Assembly (NCBI GenBank): GCA_037013495.1
Contig: CM072801.1
Location: 106,275,816-106,339,815 of the forward strand
Source of the DNA: Hippophae tibetana
Lineage: Eukaryota > Streptophyta > Magnoliopsida > Rosales > Elaeagnaceae
Direction: 5' to 3'
DNA: 64,000 bases
Shown: piece after piece, positions 51,929-64,000 of the stretch
Numbering within the stretch: the first letter of the stretch is position 1
Layout of the letters: the number at the start of each line of letters is the position of its first letter
Translations under genes and position numbers: made by a program
The notes under the pieces: generated by a model
What the model saw: the letters and a program-made list of their open reading frames with translations, nothing else
Told to the model about the DNA's origin: nothing
Database searches by the model: none

Positions 51929-54900
51929 CAAAGAACATGAAAATGATACACTGAATTAAAAGAAAAGTACGAAATGAAATGCAAATAAGAAAATAATGAC
52001 AACAAAATCTAAAGAAAACCAAAGACTTGTAGAAATATTTGTTTCGTTAATTGTGATTTGGACAAAAAGAATGCAAAAAAAATAAAATGGAAACCTTTAG
52101 TAAATCTAATACATTAAGATAGATATTCTATTTTGGGCAAGCAAGGCTTCGATACCAAATGATACGGATATTTTATGCGGACCATTTTGGAAACCATGCA
52201 CTCAAAGGAATGAGAAAGATTGAATTGCTAAGAACATGGTTAATATAATCAAATTTTAACAATTAAGAACACGATTAGAAAACCACGCAAAAATGTGAAA
52301 CCAAACTATTAGAGTCGGAAAGTAGTGTAAGCGATGGAATTTGGGTTCTAAAAAGTGGACAACTGAACTATTTTTTACTTTATATTGTTGCAAATTGAAA
52401 TGAGTTTAGATTTGATATTTTATAATGGTCGTTTTGATTTATGACTTAAAAGTTATAACAGTTTATAGTTGGAACCTCAATGCATATATTCTTTTTTTTA
52501 AATTACGAACTCCAGAAACTTTGTTGTTTTTTATTCAGGATCAAAGATTGGTTGAACGCCGAAAACAAAGAACAGGAAAATGATACAGTGAATTAAAAGA
52601 ACAGTACGAAATGAAATGCAAATAAGAAAATAATGACAACAAAATCTAAAGAAAACCAAAGACTTGTAGAAATATTTGTTTCGTTAATTGTGATTTGGAC
52701 CAAAAGAATGCAAAAAACAATAAAATGGAAACCTTTAGTAAATCTAATATATTAAGATAGATATTCTATTTTGGGCAACCAAGGCTTCGATACCAAATGA
52801 TACGGATATTTTATGCGGACCATTTTGGAAACCATTTACTCAAAGGAATCAGAAAGATTGAATTGCTAAGAACATGGTTAATATAATCAAATGTGAACAA
52901 TTAAGAACACGATTAGAAAACCACGCAAAAATGTGAGACCAAACTATTAGAGTCGGAAAGTAGTGTAAGCCATGGAATTTGGGTTCTAAAAAATGGAAAA
53001 TTGAACTATTTTTTACTTTATGTTTTTGCAAATTGAAATGAGTTTAGATTTGATATTTTATAATACTCGTTTTGATTTATGACTTAAAAGTTATAACAGT
53101 TTAAAGTTGGAACCTCAATTCATAATTTCTTTTTTTTAAATTACGAATTCCAGAAATTTTGTTGTTTTTTATTCAGGAGCAAAGATAGGTAGAACACCGA
53201 AAACAAAAAACATGAAAATAATACAGTGAATTAAAAGAAAAGTAAGAAATGAAATGCAAATAAGAAAATAATGACAACAAACTCAAAAGAAAACAAAAGA
53301 CTTGTAGAAATATTTGTTTCTTTAATTGTGATTTGGACCAAAAGAATGCAAAAAACAATAAAATGGAAACGTTTAGCAAATCTAAAATTCAAAAAATAGA
53401 TAAATTAAGAGAGATATACTATTTTGGGCAACCAAGGCTTCGATACCAAATGATACGGATCTTTTATGCGTACCATTTTGGAAACCATGCACTCAAAGGA
53501 ATGAGAAAGATTGAATTGCTAAGAACATGGTTAATATAAACAAATTTGAACAATTAAGAACACAATTAGAAAACCACCCAAAAATGTGAGACCAAAGTAT
53601 TAGAGTCGGAAAGTAGTGTAAGCGATGGAATTTGGGTTCTAAAAAGTGGACAACTGAACTATTTTTTACTTTATGTTTTTGCAAATGGAAATGAGTTTAG
53701 ATTTGATATTTTATAATTGTTGTTTTGATGTATGACTTAAAATTTATAACAGTTTATAGTTGGAACCTCCATAAATAATTTCTTTTTTTAAATTACGAAC
53801 TCCAGAAATTTTGTTGTTTTTTATTTAGAGGAAAAGATAGGTTGAACACTGAAAACAAAGAACATGAAAATGATACAGTGAATTAAAAGAAAAGTACGAA
53901 ATGAAATGAAAATAAGAAAATAATGACAACAAAATAAAAAGAAAACAAAAGACTTGTAGAAATAGTTGTTTCTTTAATTGTGATAAGGACCAAAAGAATG
54001 AAAAAAACAATAAAATGGAAAAATTTAGTAAATCTAATATATTAAGATACATATTTTATTTTGGGCAACCAAGGCTTCGATACCAAATGATACGGATATT
54101 TTATGCGGACCATTTTGGAAACCATGCACTCAAAGGAATGAGAAAGATTGAATTGCTAAGAACATGGGTAATATAATCAAATTTGAACAATTAAGAACAC
54201 GTTTAGAAAACCACGCAAAAATGTGAGACCAAACTATTAGACTCGGAAAGTAGTGTAAGCGATGGTATTTGGGTTCTAAAAAGTGGACAACTGAACTATT
54301 TTTTAGTTTATATTGTTGCAAATTGAAATGAGTTTAGATTTGATATTTTATAACGGTCGTTTTGATGTATGACTTAAAAGTTATAACAGTTTATAGTTGG
54401 AACCTCAATAAATAATTTCTTTTTTTTAAATTACGAACTCTAGAAATTTTGTTGTTTTTTATTCAGGAGCAAAGATAGGTTGAAAACCGAAAACAAAGAA
54501 AATGAAAATGATACAGTGAATTAAAAGAAAAGTACGAAATGAAATGCAAATAAGAAAATAATGACAACAAAATATAAAGAAAACCAAAGACTTGTAGAAA
54601 TATTTGTTTCGTTAATTGTGATTTGGACCAAAAGAATGCAAAAAACAATAAAATGGGAACCTTTAGTAAATCTAATACATTAAGATAGATATTCTATTTT
54701 GGGCAACCAAGGCTTCAATACCAAATGATAGGGATCTTTTATGCGGACCATTTTGGAAACCATGCACTCAAAGGAATGAGAAAGATTGAATTGCTAAGAA
54801 CATGGTTAATATAATCAAATTTTAACAATTAAGAACACGATTAGAAAACCACGCAAAAATGTGAGACCAAACTATTAGAGTCGGAAAGTAGTGTAAGCGA

Positions 54901-55770
54901 TGGAATTTAGGTTCTAAAAAGTGGACAACTGAACTATTTTTTACTTTATGTTTTTGCAAATTGAAATGTGTTTAGATTTGATATTTTATAATGGTCGTTT
55001 TGATGTATGACTTAAATGTTATAACAGTTTATAGTTGGAACCTCAATACATAATTTCTTTTTTTTATATTACGAACTCCAGAAACTTTGTTGTTTTTTAT
55101 TCAGGATCAAAGATTGGTTGAACGCCGAAAACAAAGAACGGGAAAATGATACGGTGAATTAAAAGAAAAGTAAGAAATGAAATGCAAATAAGAAAATAAT
55201 GACAACAAAATCTAAAGACAACAAAAGACTTGTAGAAATATTTGTTTCGTTAATTGTGATTTGGACCAAAAGAATACAAAAAACAACAAAATGGAAACCT
55301 TTAGTAAATCTAATATATTAAGATAGATATTCTATTTTGGGCAACCAAGGCTTCGATACCTAATGATACGGATCTTTTATACGGACCATTTTGGAAACCA
55401 TGAACTCAAAGGAATGAGAAAGATTGAATTGCTAAGAACATGGTTAATATAATCAAATTTGAACAATTAAGAACACGTTCAGAAAACCACGCAAAAATGT
55501 GAGACCAAACTATTAGACTTCGGAAAGTAGTGTAAGCCATGGAATTTGGGTTCTAAAAAGTGGACAACTGAACTATTCTTTACTTTATATTGTTGCAAAT
55601 TGAAATGAGTTTAGATTTGATATTTTATAATAGTCGTTTTGATGTATGACTTAAAAGTTATAACAGTTTAAAGTTGGAGCCTCAATAAATAATTTCTTTT
55701 TTTTAAATTACGAACTCCAGAAATTTTGTTGTTTTTTATTCAGGAGCAAAGATAGGTTGAACACCGAAAA
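51929..55770 (+). repeat. Domain D hexamer, copy 1 (m82-m87, 3842 bp)
   Basis: Members start at 51929, 52566, 53204 (long), 53856, 54494, 55132. Each matches the monomer exactly 3842 bp downstream. Scanning by eye I noted only about a dozen differences over the whole unit, among them ACCATTTACTC against ACCATGCACTC, GTTGTTTTGATG against GTCGTTTTGATG, CCTCCATAAAT against CCTCAATAAAT, and GAAATGTGTTTAG against GAAATGAGTTTAG. Adjacent members within the hexamer differ far more than that. Confidence 0.9.
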
Positions 55771-58700
55771 CAAAGAACATGAAAATGATACACTGAATTA
55801 AAAGAAAAGTACGAAATGAAATGCAAATAAGAAAATAATGACAACAAAATCTAAAGAAAACCAAAGACTTGTAGAAATATTTGTTTCGTTAATTGTGATT
55901 TGGACAAAAAGAATGCAAAAAAAATAAAATGGAAACCTTTAGTAAATCTAATACATTAAGATAGATATTCTATTTTGGGCAAGCAAGGCTTCGATACCAA
56001 ATGATACGGATATTTTATGCGGACCATTTTGGAAACCATGCACTCAAAGGAATGAGAAAGATTGAATTGCTAAGAACATGGTTAATATAATCAAATTTTA
56101 ACAATTAAGAACACGATTAGAAAACCACGCAAAAATGTGAAACCAAACTATTAGAGTCGGAAAGTAGTGTAAGCGATGGAATTTGGGTTCTAAAAAGTGG
56201 ACAACTGAACTATTTTTTACTTTATATTGTTGCAAATTGAAATGAGTTTAGATTTGATATTTTATAATGGTCGTTTTGATTTATGACTTAAAAGTTATAA
56301 CAGTTTATAGTTGGAACCTCAATGCATATATTCTTTTTTTTAAATTACGAACTCCAGAAACTTTGTTGTTTTTTATTCAGGATCAAAGATTGGTTGAACG
56401 CCGAAAACAAAGAACAGGAAAATGATACAGTGAATTAAAAGAACAGTACGAAATGAAATGCAAATAAGAAAATAATGACAACAAAATCTAAAGAAAACCA
56501 AAGACTTGTAGAAATATTTGTTTCGTTAATTGTGATTTGGACCAAAAGAATGCAAAAAACAATAAAATGGAAACCTTTAGTAAATCTAATATATTAAGAT
56601 AGATATTCTATTTTGGGCAACCAAGGCTTCGATACCAAATGATACGGATATTTTATGCGGACCATTTTGGAAACCATGCACTCAAAGGAATCAGAAAGAT
56701 TGAATTGCTAAGAACATGGTTAATATAATCAAATGTGAACAATTAAGAACACGATTAGAAAACCACGCAAAAATGTGAGACCAAACTATTAGAGTCGGAA
56801 AGTAGTGTAAGCCATGGAATTTGGGTTCTAAAAAATGGAAAATTGAACTATTTTTTACTTTATGTTTTTGCAAATTGAAATGAGTTTAGATTTGATATTT
56901 TATAATACTCGTTTTGATTTATGACTTAAAAGTTATAACAGTTTAAAGTTGGAACCTCAATTCATAATTTCTTTTTTTTAAATTACGAATTCCAGAAATT
57001 TTGTTGTTTTTTATTCAGGAGCAAAGATAGGTAGAACACCGAAAACAAAAAACATGAAAATGATACAGTGAATTAAAAGAAAAGTACGAAATGAAATGCA
57101 AATAAGAAAATAATGACAACAAACTCAAAAGAAAACAAAAGACTTGTAGAAATATTTGTTTCTTTAATTGTGATTTGGACCAAAAGAATGCAAAAAACAA
57201 TAAAATGGAAACGTTTAGCAAATCTAAAATTCAAAAAATAGATAAATTAAGAGAGATATACTATTTTGGGCAACCAAGGCTTCGATACCAAATGATACGG
57301 ATCTTTTATGCGTACCATTTTGGAAACCATGCACTCAAAGGAATGAGAAAGATTGAATTGCTAAGAACATGGTTAATATAAACAAATTTGAACAATTAAG
57401 AACACAATTAGAAAACCACCCAAAAATGTGAGACCAAAGTATTAGAGTCGGAAAGTAGTGTAAGCGATGGAATTTGGGTTCTAAAAAGTGGACAACTGAA
57501 CTATTTTTTACTTTATGTTTTTGCAAATTGAAATGAGTTTAGATTTGATATTTTATAATTGTCGTTTTGATGTATGACTTAAAATTTATAACGGTTTATA
57601 GTTGGAACCTCAATAAATAATTTCTTTTTTTAAATTACGAACTCCAGAAATTTTGTTGTTTTTTATTTAGAGGAAAAGATAGGTTGAACACTAAAAACAA
57701 AGAACATGAAAATGATACAGTGAATTAAAAGAAAAGTACGAAATGAAATGAAAATAAGAAAATAATGACAACAAAATAAAAAGAAAACAAAAGACTTGTA
57801 GAAATAGTTGTTTCTTTAATTGTGATAAGGACCAAAAGAATGAAAAAAACAATAAAATGGAAAAATTTAGTAAATCTAATATATTAAGATACATATTTTA
57901 TTTTGGGCAACCAAGGCTTCGATACCAAATGATACGGATATTTTATGCGGACCATTTTGGAAACCATGCACTCAAAGGAATGAGAAAGATTGAATTGCTA
58001 AGAACATGGGTAATATAATCAAATTTGAACAATTAAGAACACGTTTAGAAAACCACGCAAAAATGTGAGACCAAACTATTAGACTCGGAAAGTAGTGTAA
58101 GCGATGGTATTTGGGTTCTAAAAAGTGGACAACTGAACTATTTTTTAGTTTATATTGTTGCAAATTGAAATGAGTTTAGATTTGATATTTTATAACGGTC
58201 GTTTTGATGTATGACTTAAAAGTTATAACAGTTTATAGTTGGAACCTCAATAAATAATTTCTTTTTTTTAAATTACGAACTCTAGAAATTTTGTTGTTTT
58301 TTATTCAGGAGCAAAGATAGGTTGAACACCGAAAACAAAGAAAATGAAAATGATACAGTGAATTAAAAGAAAAGTACGAAATGAAATGCAGATAAGAAAA
58401 TAATGACAACAAAATATAAAGAAAACCAAAGACTTGTAGAAATATTTGTTTCGTTAATTGTGATTTGGACCAAAAGAATGCAAAAAACAATAAAATGGGA
58501 ACCTTTAGTAAATCTAATACATTAAGATAGATATTCTATTTTGGGCAACCAAGGCTTCAATACCAAATGATAGGGATCTTTTATGCGGACCATTTTGGAA
58601 ACCATGCACTCAAAGGAATGAGAAAGATTGAATTGCTAAGAACATGGTTAATATAATCAAATTTTAACAATTAAGAACACGATTAGAAAACCACGCAAAA

Positions 58701-59612
58701 ATGTGAGACCAAACTATTAGAGTCGGAAAGTAGTGTAAGCGATGGAATTTAGGTTCTAAAAAGTGGACAACTGAACTATTTTTTACTTTATGTTTTTGCA
58801 AATTGAAATGAGTTTAGATTTGATATTTTATAATGGTCGTTTTGATGTATGACTTAAATGTTATAACAGTTTATAGTTGGAACCTCAATACATAATTTCT
58901 TTTTTTTATATTACGAACTCCAGAAACTTTGTTGTTTTTTATTCAGGATCAAAGATTGGTTGAACGCCGAAAACAAAGAACGGGAAAATGATACGGTGAA
59001 TTAAAAGAAAAGTAAGAAATGAAATGCAAATAAGAAAATAATGACAACAAAATCTAAAGACAACAAAAGACTTGTAGAAATATTTGTTTCGTTAATTGTG
59101 ATTTGGACCAAAAGAATACAAAAAACAACAAAATGGAAACATTTAGTAAATCTAATATATTAAGATAGATATTCTATTTTGGGCAACCAAGGCTTCGATA
59201 CCTAATGATACGGATCTTTTATACGGACCATTTTGGAAACCATGAACTCAAAGGAATGAGAAAGATTGAATTGCTAAGAACATGGTTAATATAATCAAAT
59301 TTGAACAATTAAGAACACGTTCAGAAAACCACGCAAAAATGTGAGACCAAACTATTAGACTTCGGAAAGTAGTGTAAGCCATGGAATTTGGGTTCTAAAA
59401 AGTGGACAACTGAACTATTCTTTACTTTATATTGTTGCAAATTGAAATGAGTTTAGATTTGATATTTTATAATAGTCGTTTTGATGTATGACTTAAAAGT
59501 TATAACAGTTTAAAGTTGGAGCCTCAATAAATAATTTCTTTTTTTTAAATTACGAACTCCAGAAATTTTGTTGTTTTTTATTCAGGAGCAAAGATAGGTT
59601 GAACACCGAAAA
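55771..59612 (+). repeat. Domain D hexamer, copy 2 (m88-m93, 3842 bp)
   Basis: Members start at 55771, 56408, 57046 (long), 57698, 58336, 58974. Unit-specific marks shared with copy 1: AAGAACAGTACG and CCATGG in the second; AACCACCCAAAAATG in the third; AGTTGTTTCTTTAATTGTG, ATAAGGACC and AACATGGGTAAT in the fourth; GGCTTCAATACC and GATAGGGATC in the fifth; GAATACAAAAAACAAC, ACACGTTCAG and CCATGG in the sixth. Confidence 0.9.
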
Positions 59613-62177
59613 CAAAGAACATGAAAATGATACACTGAATTAAAAGAAAAGTACGAAATGAAATGCAAATAAGAAAATAATGACAACAAAATCTAAAGAA
59701 AACCAAAGACTTGTAGAAATATTTGTTTCGTTAATTGTGATTTGGACAAAAAGAATGCAAAAAAAATAAAATGGAAACCTTTAGTAAATCTAATACATTA
59801 AGATAGATATTCTATTTTGGGCAAGCAAGGCTTCGATACCAAATGATACGGATATTTTATGCGGACCATTTTGGAAACCATGCACTCAAAGGAATGAGAA
59901 AGATTGAATTGCTAAGAACATGGTTAATATAATCAAATTTTAACAATTAAGAACACGATTAGAAAACCACGCAAAAATGTGAAACCAAACTATTAGAGTC
60001 GGAAAGTAGTGTAAGCGATGGAATTTGGGTTCTAAAAAGTGGACAACTGAACTATTTTTTACTTTATATTGTTGCAAATTGAAATGAGTTTAGATTTGAT
60101 ATTTTATAATGGTCGTTTTGATTTATGACTTAAAAGTTATAACAGTTTATAGTTGGAACCTCAATGCATATATTCTTTTTTTTAAATTACGAACTCCAGA
60201 AACTTTGTTGTTTTTTATTCAGGATCAAAGATTGGTTGAACGCCGAAAACAAAGAACAGGAAAATGATACAGTGAATTAAAAGAACAGTACGAAATGAAA
60301 TGCAAATAAGAAAATAATGACAACAAAATCTAAAGAAAACCAAAGACTTGTAGAAATATTTGTTTCGTTAATTGTGATTTGGACCAAAAGAATGCAAAAA
60401 ACAATAAAATGGAAACCTTTAGTAAATCTAATATATTAAGATAGATATTCTATTTTGGGCAACCAAGGCTTCGATACCAAATGATACGGATATTTTATGC
60501 GGACCATTTTGGAAACCATGCACTCAAAGGAATCAGAAAGATTGAATTGCTAAGAACATGGTTAATAAAATCAAATGTGAACAATTAAGAACACGATTAG
60601 AAAACCACGCAAAAATGTGAGACCAAACTATTAGAGTCGGAAAGTAGTGTAAGCCATGGAATTTGGGTTCTAAAAAATGGAAAATTGATCTATTTTTTAC
60701 TTTATGTTTTTGCAAATTGAAATGAGTTTAGATTTGATATTTTATAATACTCGTTTTGATGTATGACTTAAAAGTTATAACAGTTTAAAGTTGGAACCTC
60801 AATTCATAATTTCTTTTTTTTTAAATTACGAATTCCAGAAATTTTGTTGTTTTTTATTCAGGAGCAAAGATAGGTAGAACACCGAAAACAAAAAACATGA
60901 AAATGATACAGTGAATTAAAAGAAAAGTACGAAATGAAATGCAAATAAGAAAATAATGACAACAAACTCAAAAGAAAACAAAAGACTTGTAGAAATATTT
61001 GTTTCTTTAATTGTGATTTGGACCAAAAGAATGCAAAAAACAATAAAATGGAAACGTTTAGTAAATCTAAAATTCAAAAAATAGATAAATTAAGAGAGAT
61101 ATACTATTTTGGGCAACCAAGGCTTCGATACCAAATGATACGGATCTTTTATGCGTACCATTTTGGAAACCATGCACTCAAAGGAATGAGAAAGATTGAA
61201 TTGCTAAGAACATGGTTAATATAATCAAATTCGAACAATTAAGAACACATTTAGAAAACCACGCAAAAATGTGAGACCAAACTATTAGAGTCGGGAAGTA
61301 GTGTAAGCGATGGAATTTGGGTTCTAAAAAGTGGACAACTGAACTATTTTTTACTTTATGTTTTTGCAAATTGAAATGAGTTTTGATTTGATATTTTATA
61401 ATGGTAGTTTTGATGTATGACTTAAAATTTATAACAGTTTATAGTTGGAACCTCATTACATAATTTCTTTTTTTAAAATTACGAACTCCAGAAAAATTGT
61501 TGTTTTTTATTCAGGATCAAAGATTGGTTGAACGCCGAAAACAAAGAACAGGAAAATGATACAGTGAATTAAAAGAAAAGTACGAAATGAAATACAAATA
61601 AGAAAATAATGACAACAAAATCTAAAGAAAACAAAAGACTTGTAGAAATATTTGTTTCTTTAATTGTGATTTAGACCAAAAGAATGCAAAAAAAAAAATG
61701 GAAACCTTTAGTAAATGTAATACATTAAGATAGATATTCTATTTTGCGTAACCAAGGCTTCGATACCTAATGATACAGATCTTTTATACGGACCATTCTA
61801 GAAACCATGAACTCAAAGGAATGAGAAAGATTGAATTGCTAAGAATATGGTTAATATAATCAAATTTGAACAATTAACAACACGTTTAGAAAACGACGCA
61901 AAAATGTGAGACCAAACTATTAGACTTCGGAAAATAGTGTAAGCGATGAAATTTGTGTTCTAAAAAGTGGACAACTGAACTATTTTTTACTTTATGTTTT
62001 TGCAAATTAAAATGAGTTTAGATTTGATATTTTATAATAGTCATTTTGATGTATGACTTAAAAGTTATAACAGTTTAAAGTTGGAGCCTCAATAAATAAT
62101 TTCTTTTTTTTAAATTACGAACTCCAGAAATTTTGTTGTTTTTTATTCAGGAGCAAAGATAGGTTGAACACCGAAAA
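59613..62177 (+). repeat. Domain D tetramer, copy 2 (m94-m97, 2565 bp)
   Basis: m94 and m95 match the first two members of the hexamers (3842 bp upstream), while m96 and m97 match m80 and m81 (10250 bp upstream). Hexamer members four and five are absent. m96 has the 5' half of the hexamer's long unit but a different 3' half, and m97 ends like the hexamer's sixth member (GTTGGAGCCTC). The tetramer and hexamer are therefore deletion or insertion forms of one unit. Confidence 0.85.
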
Positions 62178-64000
62178 CAAAGAACATGAAAATGATACAC
62201 TGAATTAAAAGAAAAGTACGAAATGAAATGCAAATAAGAAAATAATGACAACAAAATCTAAAGAAAACCAAAGACTTGTAGAAATATTTGTTTCGTTAAT
62301 TGTGATTTGGACAAAAAGAATGCAAAAAAAATAAAATGGAAACCTTTAGTAAATCTAATACATTAAGATAGATATTCTATTTTGGGCAAGCAAGGCTTCG
62401 ATACCAAATGATACGGATATTTTATGCGGACCATTTTGGAAACCATGCACTCAAAGGAATGAGAAAGATTGAATTGCTAAGAACATGGTTAATATAATCA
62501 AATTTTAACAATTAAGAACACGATTAGAAAACCACGCAAAAATGTGAAACCAAACTATTAGAGTCGGAAAGTAGTGTAAGCGATGGAATTTGGGTTCTAA
62601 AAAGTGGACAACTGAACTATTTTTTACTTTATATTGTTGCAAATTGAAATGAGTTTAGATTTGATATTTTATAATGGTCGTTTTGATTTATGACTTAAAA
62701 GTTATAACAGTTTATAGTTGGAACCTCAATGCATATATTCTTTTTTTTAAATTACGAACTCCAGAAACTTTGTTGTTTTTTATTCAGGATCAAAGATTGG
62801 TTGAACGCCGAAAACAAAGAACAGGAAAATGATACAGTGAATTAAAAGAACAGTACGAAATGAAATGCAAATAAGAAAATAATGACAACAAAATCTAAAG
62901 AAAACCAAAGACTTGTAGAAATATTTGTTTCGTTAATTGTGATTTGGACCAAAAGAATACAAAAAACAACAAAATGGAAACCTTTAGTAAATCTAATATA
63001 TTAAGATAGATATTCTATTTTGGGCAACCAAGGCTTCGATACCAAATGATACGGATATTTTATGCGGACCATTTTGGAAACCATGCACTCAAAGGAATCA
63101 GAAAGATTGAATTGCTAAGAACATGGTTAATATAATCAAATTTGAACAATTAAGAACACGTTCAGAAAACCACGCAAAAATGTGAGACCAAACTATTAGA
63201 CTTCGGAAAGTAGTGTAAGCGATGGAATTTGGGTTCTAAAAAGTGGACAACTGAACTATTTTTTACTTTATGTTTTTGCAAATTGAAATGAGTTTAGATT
63301 TGATATTTTATAATAGTCGTTTTGATGTATGACTTAAAAGATATAACAGTTTAAAGTTGGAACCTCAATCAATAATTTCTTTTTTTAAATTACGAACTTC
63401 AGAAATTTTGTTGTTTTTTATTCAGGAGGAAAGATAGGTAGAACACCGGAAAAAAAAAACATCTAAATGATACAGTGAATTAAAAGAAAAGTACGAAATG
63501 AAATGCAAATAAGAAAATAATGACAACAAACTCAAAAGAAAACAAAAGACTTGTAGAAATATGTGTTTCTTTAATTGTGATTTGGACCAAAAGAATGCAA
63601 AAAACAATAAAATGGAAACGTTTAGTAAATCTAAAATTCAGAAAATAGATAAATTAAGAGAGATATACTATTTTGGGCAACCAAGGCTTCGATACCAAAT
63701 GATACGGATCTTTTATGCGTACCATTTTGGAAACCATGCACTCAAAGGAATGAGAAAGATTGAATTGCAAAGAACATGGTTAATATAAACAAATTTGAAC
63801 AATTAAGAACACAATTAGAAAACCACCCAAAAATGTGAGACCAAAGTATTAGAGTCGGAAAGTAGTGTAAGCGATGGAATTTGGGTTCTAAAAAGTGGAC
63901 AACTGAACTATTTTTTACTTTATGTTTTTGCAAATTGAAATGAGTTTAGATTTGATATTTTATAATTGTCGTTTTGATGTATGACTTAAAATTTATAACA
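62178..64000 (+). repeat. Domain D third hexamer-like unit, cut by window end (m98-m100)
   Basis: m98 (62178) is the first hexamer member, m99 (62815) occupies the second place but is a patchwork, and m100 (63453) matches the long third member with AACCACCCAAAAATG. The window stops 548 bp into m100, so whether this unit goes on as a hexamer cannot be seen. Confidence 0.8.
62815..63452 (+). repeat. Patchwork monomer m99
   Basis: It starts like m83/m89/m95 (AAGAACAGTACG), then has AGAATACAAAAAACAACAAA of m87/m93. It returns to the m89 form (ATTTTATGCGG, GGAATCAGAAAG) and again shows the m87 mark ACACGTTCAG. It then has GCGATGG where both parents carry GCCATGG. Several switches within one monomer point to short gene-conversion tracts rather than a single crossover. 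Confidence 0.75.

Larger units (their letters stand above)
1..64000 (+). repeat. Complex satellite array, about 640-bp monomer
   Basis: The whole window is a head-to-tail array of one monomer family. Taking CAAAGAACATG (or its variants CAAAGAACAGG, CATAGAACATG, TAAAGAACAGG) as the start of each unit gives 99 full monomers of 634-656 bp and a last partial one from 63453; the mean is about 641 bp. Every unit keeps the same order of blocks: A-rich 5' part, A-tract, optional 17-18-bp insert, a conserved middle (GACCATTTTGGAAACCATG onward), then a T-rich 3' half. No inverted unit, no transposon and no single-copy DNA interrupts it. Indels other than the insert are 1-5 bp, mostly in A or T runs. 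No gene lies in the window. The scale and higher-order structure suggest centromeric or pericentromeric satellite of a eukaryote, which is inference. Confidence 0.98.
47457..64000 (+). repeat. Domain D: beta/gamma monomers m75-m100
   Basis: Starts 47457, 48095, 48730, 49366, 50001, 50639, 51292, 51929, 52566, 53204, 53856, 54494, 55132, 55771, 56408, 57046, 57698, 58336, 58974, 59613, 60250, 60889, 61542, 62178, 62815, 63453 (cut by the window end). m75-m77 are transitional: m75 is like m66/m69/m72, m76 is beta, and m77 is P-type as in domain B. From m78 on the array is built of tetramers and hexamers. Long units here have ATAGATAAATTAAGAG. No gene is seen. Confidence 0.85.

Noticed and set aside
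1-64000. Direct-repeat array as a CRISPR locus
   Set aside because: Units are about 640 bp and homologous along their full length. There are no unique spacers and no cas genes.
1-64000. Transposon insertion or LTR element inside the array
   Set aside because: Monomer phase and length never break. No target-site duplications, terminal repeats or reverse-transcriptase-like frames were seen.

Overview
The window is one uninterrupted array of satellite DNA. It holds 99 complete tandem monomers and one partial monomer (called m1 to m100 here), all in the same orientation, with no other DNA between them. I found no protein gene, RNA gene, transposon, CRISPR array or origin. Monomers fall into two separate length classes: 634-640 bp (75 copies) and 651-656 bp (25 copies including the cut-off last one). 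The long class carries an extra A/T-rich segment of about 17-18 bp. Base composition is very A/T-rich; a hand count of the first 660 bases gives about 26.5% GC. Megabase-type satellite organisation with higher-order repeats points to a eukaryotic nuclear genome, most likely centromeric or pericentromeric heterochromatin. A plant is my weak first guess, because of an AAAAGTTATAAC box that resembles one I remember from plant satellites. The species cannot be named from the sequence.

Layout. Domain A (1 to about 14450, m1-m23 first part) is made of monomers with one type of 3' half (alpha). From about 13000 to 19400 a 3.2-kb block containing the A/B border is present twice in tandem, so alpha sequence reappears at about 16200-17650. 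Domain B (about 14450-39709, m23-m62) alternates two other 3'-half types (beta and gamma) in higher-order units of 6, 12, 9 and about 7 monomers, with a nested 1911-bp trimer duplication. Domain C (39710-47456, m63-m74) is marked by a fourth 3'-half type (delta) and a 1926-bp trimer. Domain D (47457-64000, m75-m100) returns to beta/gamma and is organised in near-identical 3842-bp hexamers and related 2563-2565-bp tetramers.

Interpretation. Neighbouring monomers differ more from each other than from their counterparts one higher-order period away. Several monomers are clear chimeras of two types. That is the pattern expected from repeated unequal crossing over and gene conversion. Short open frames exist, some present in several copies, but they follow the repeat period and the 17-bp length variant rather than coding constraint, so none is annotated as a gene. 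Monomer coordinates use an arbitrary phase starting at CAAAGAACATG.
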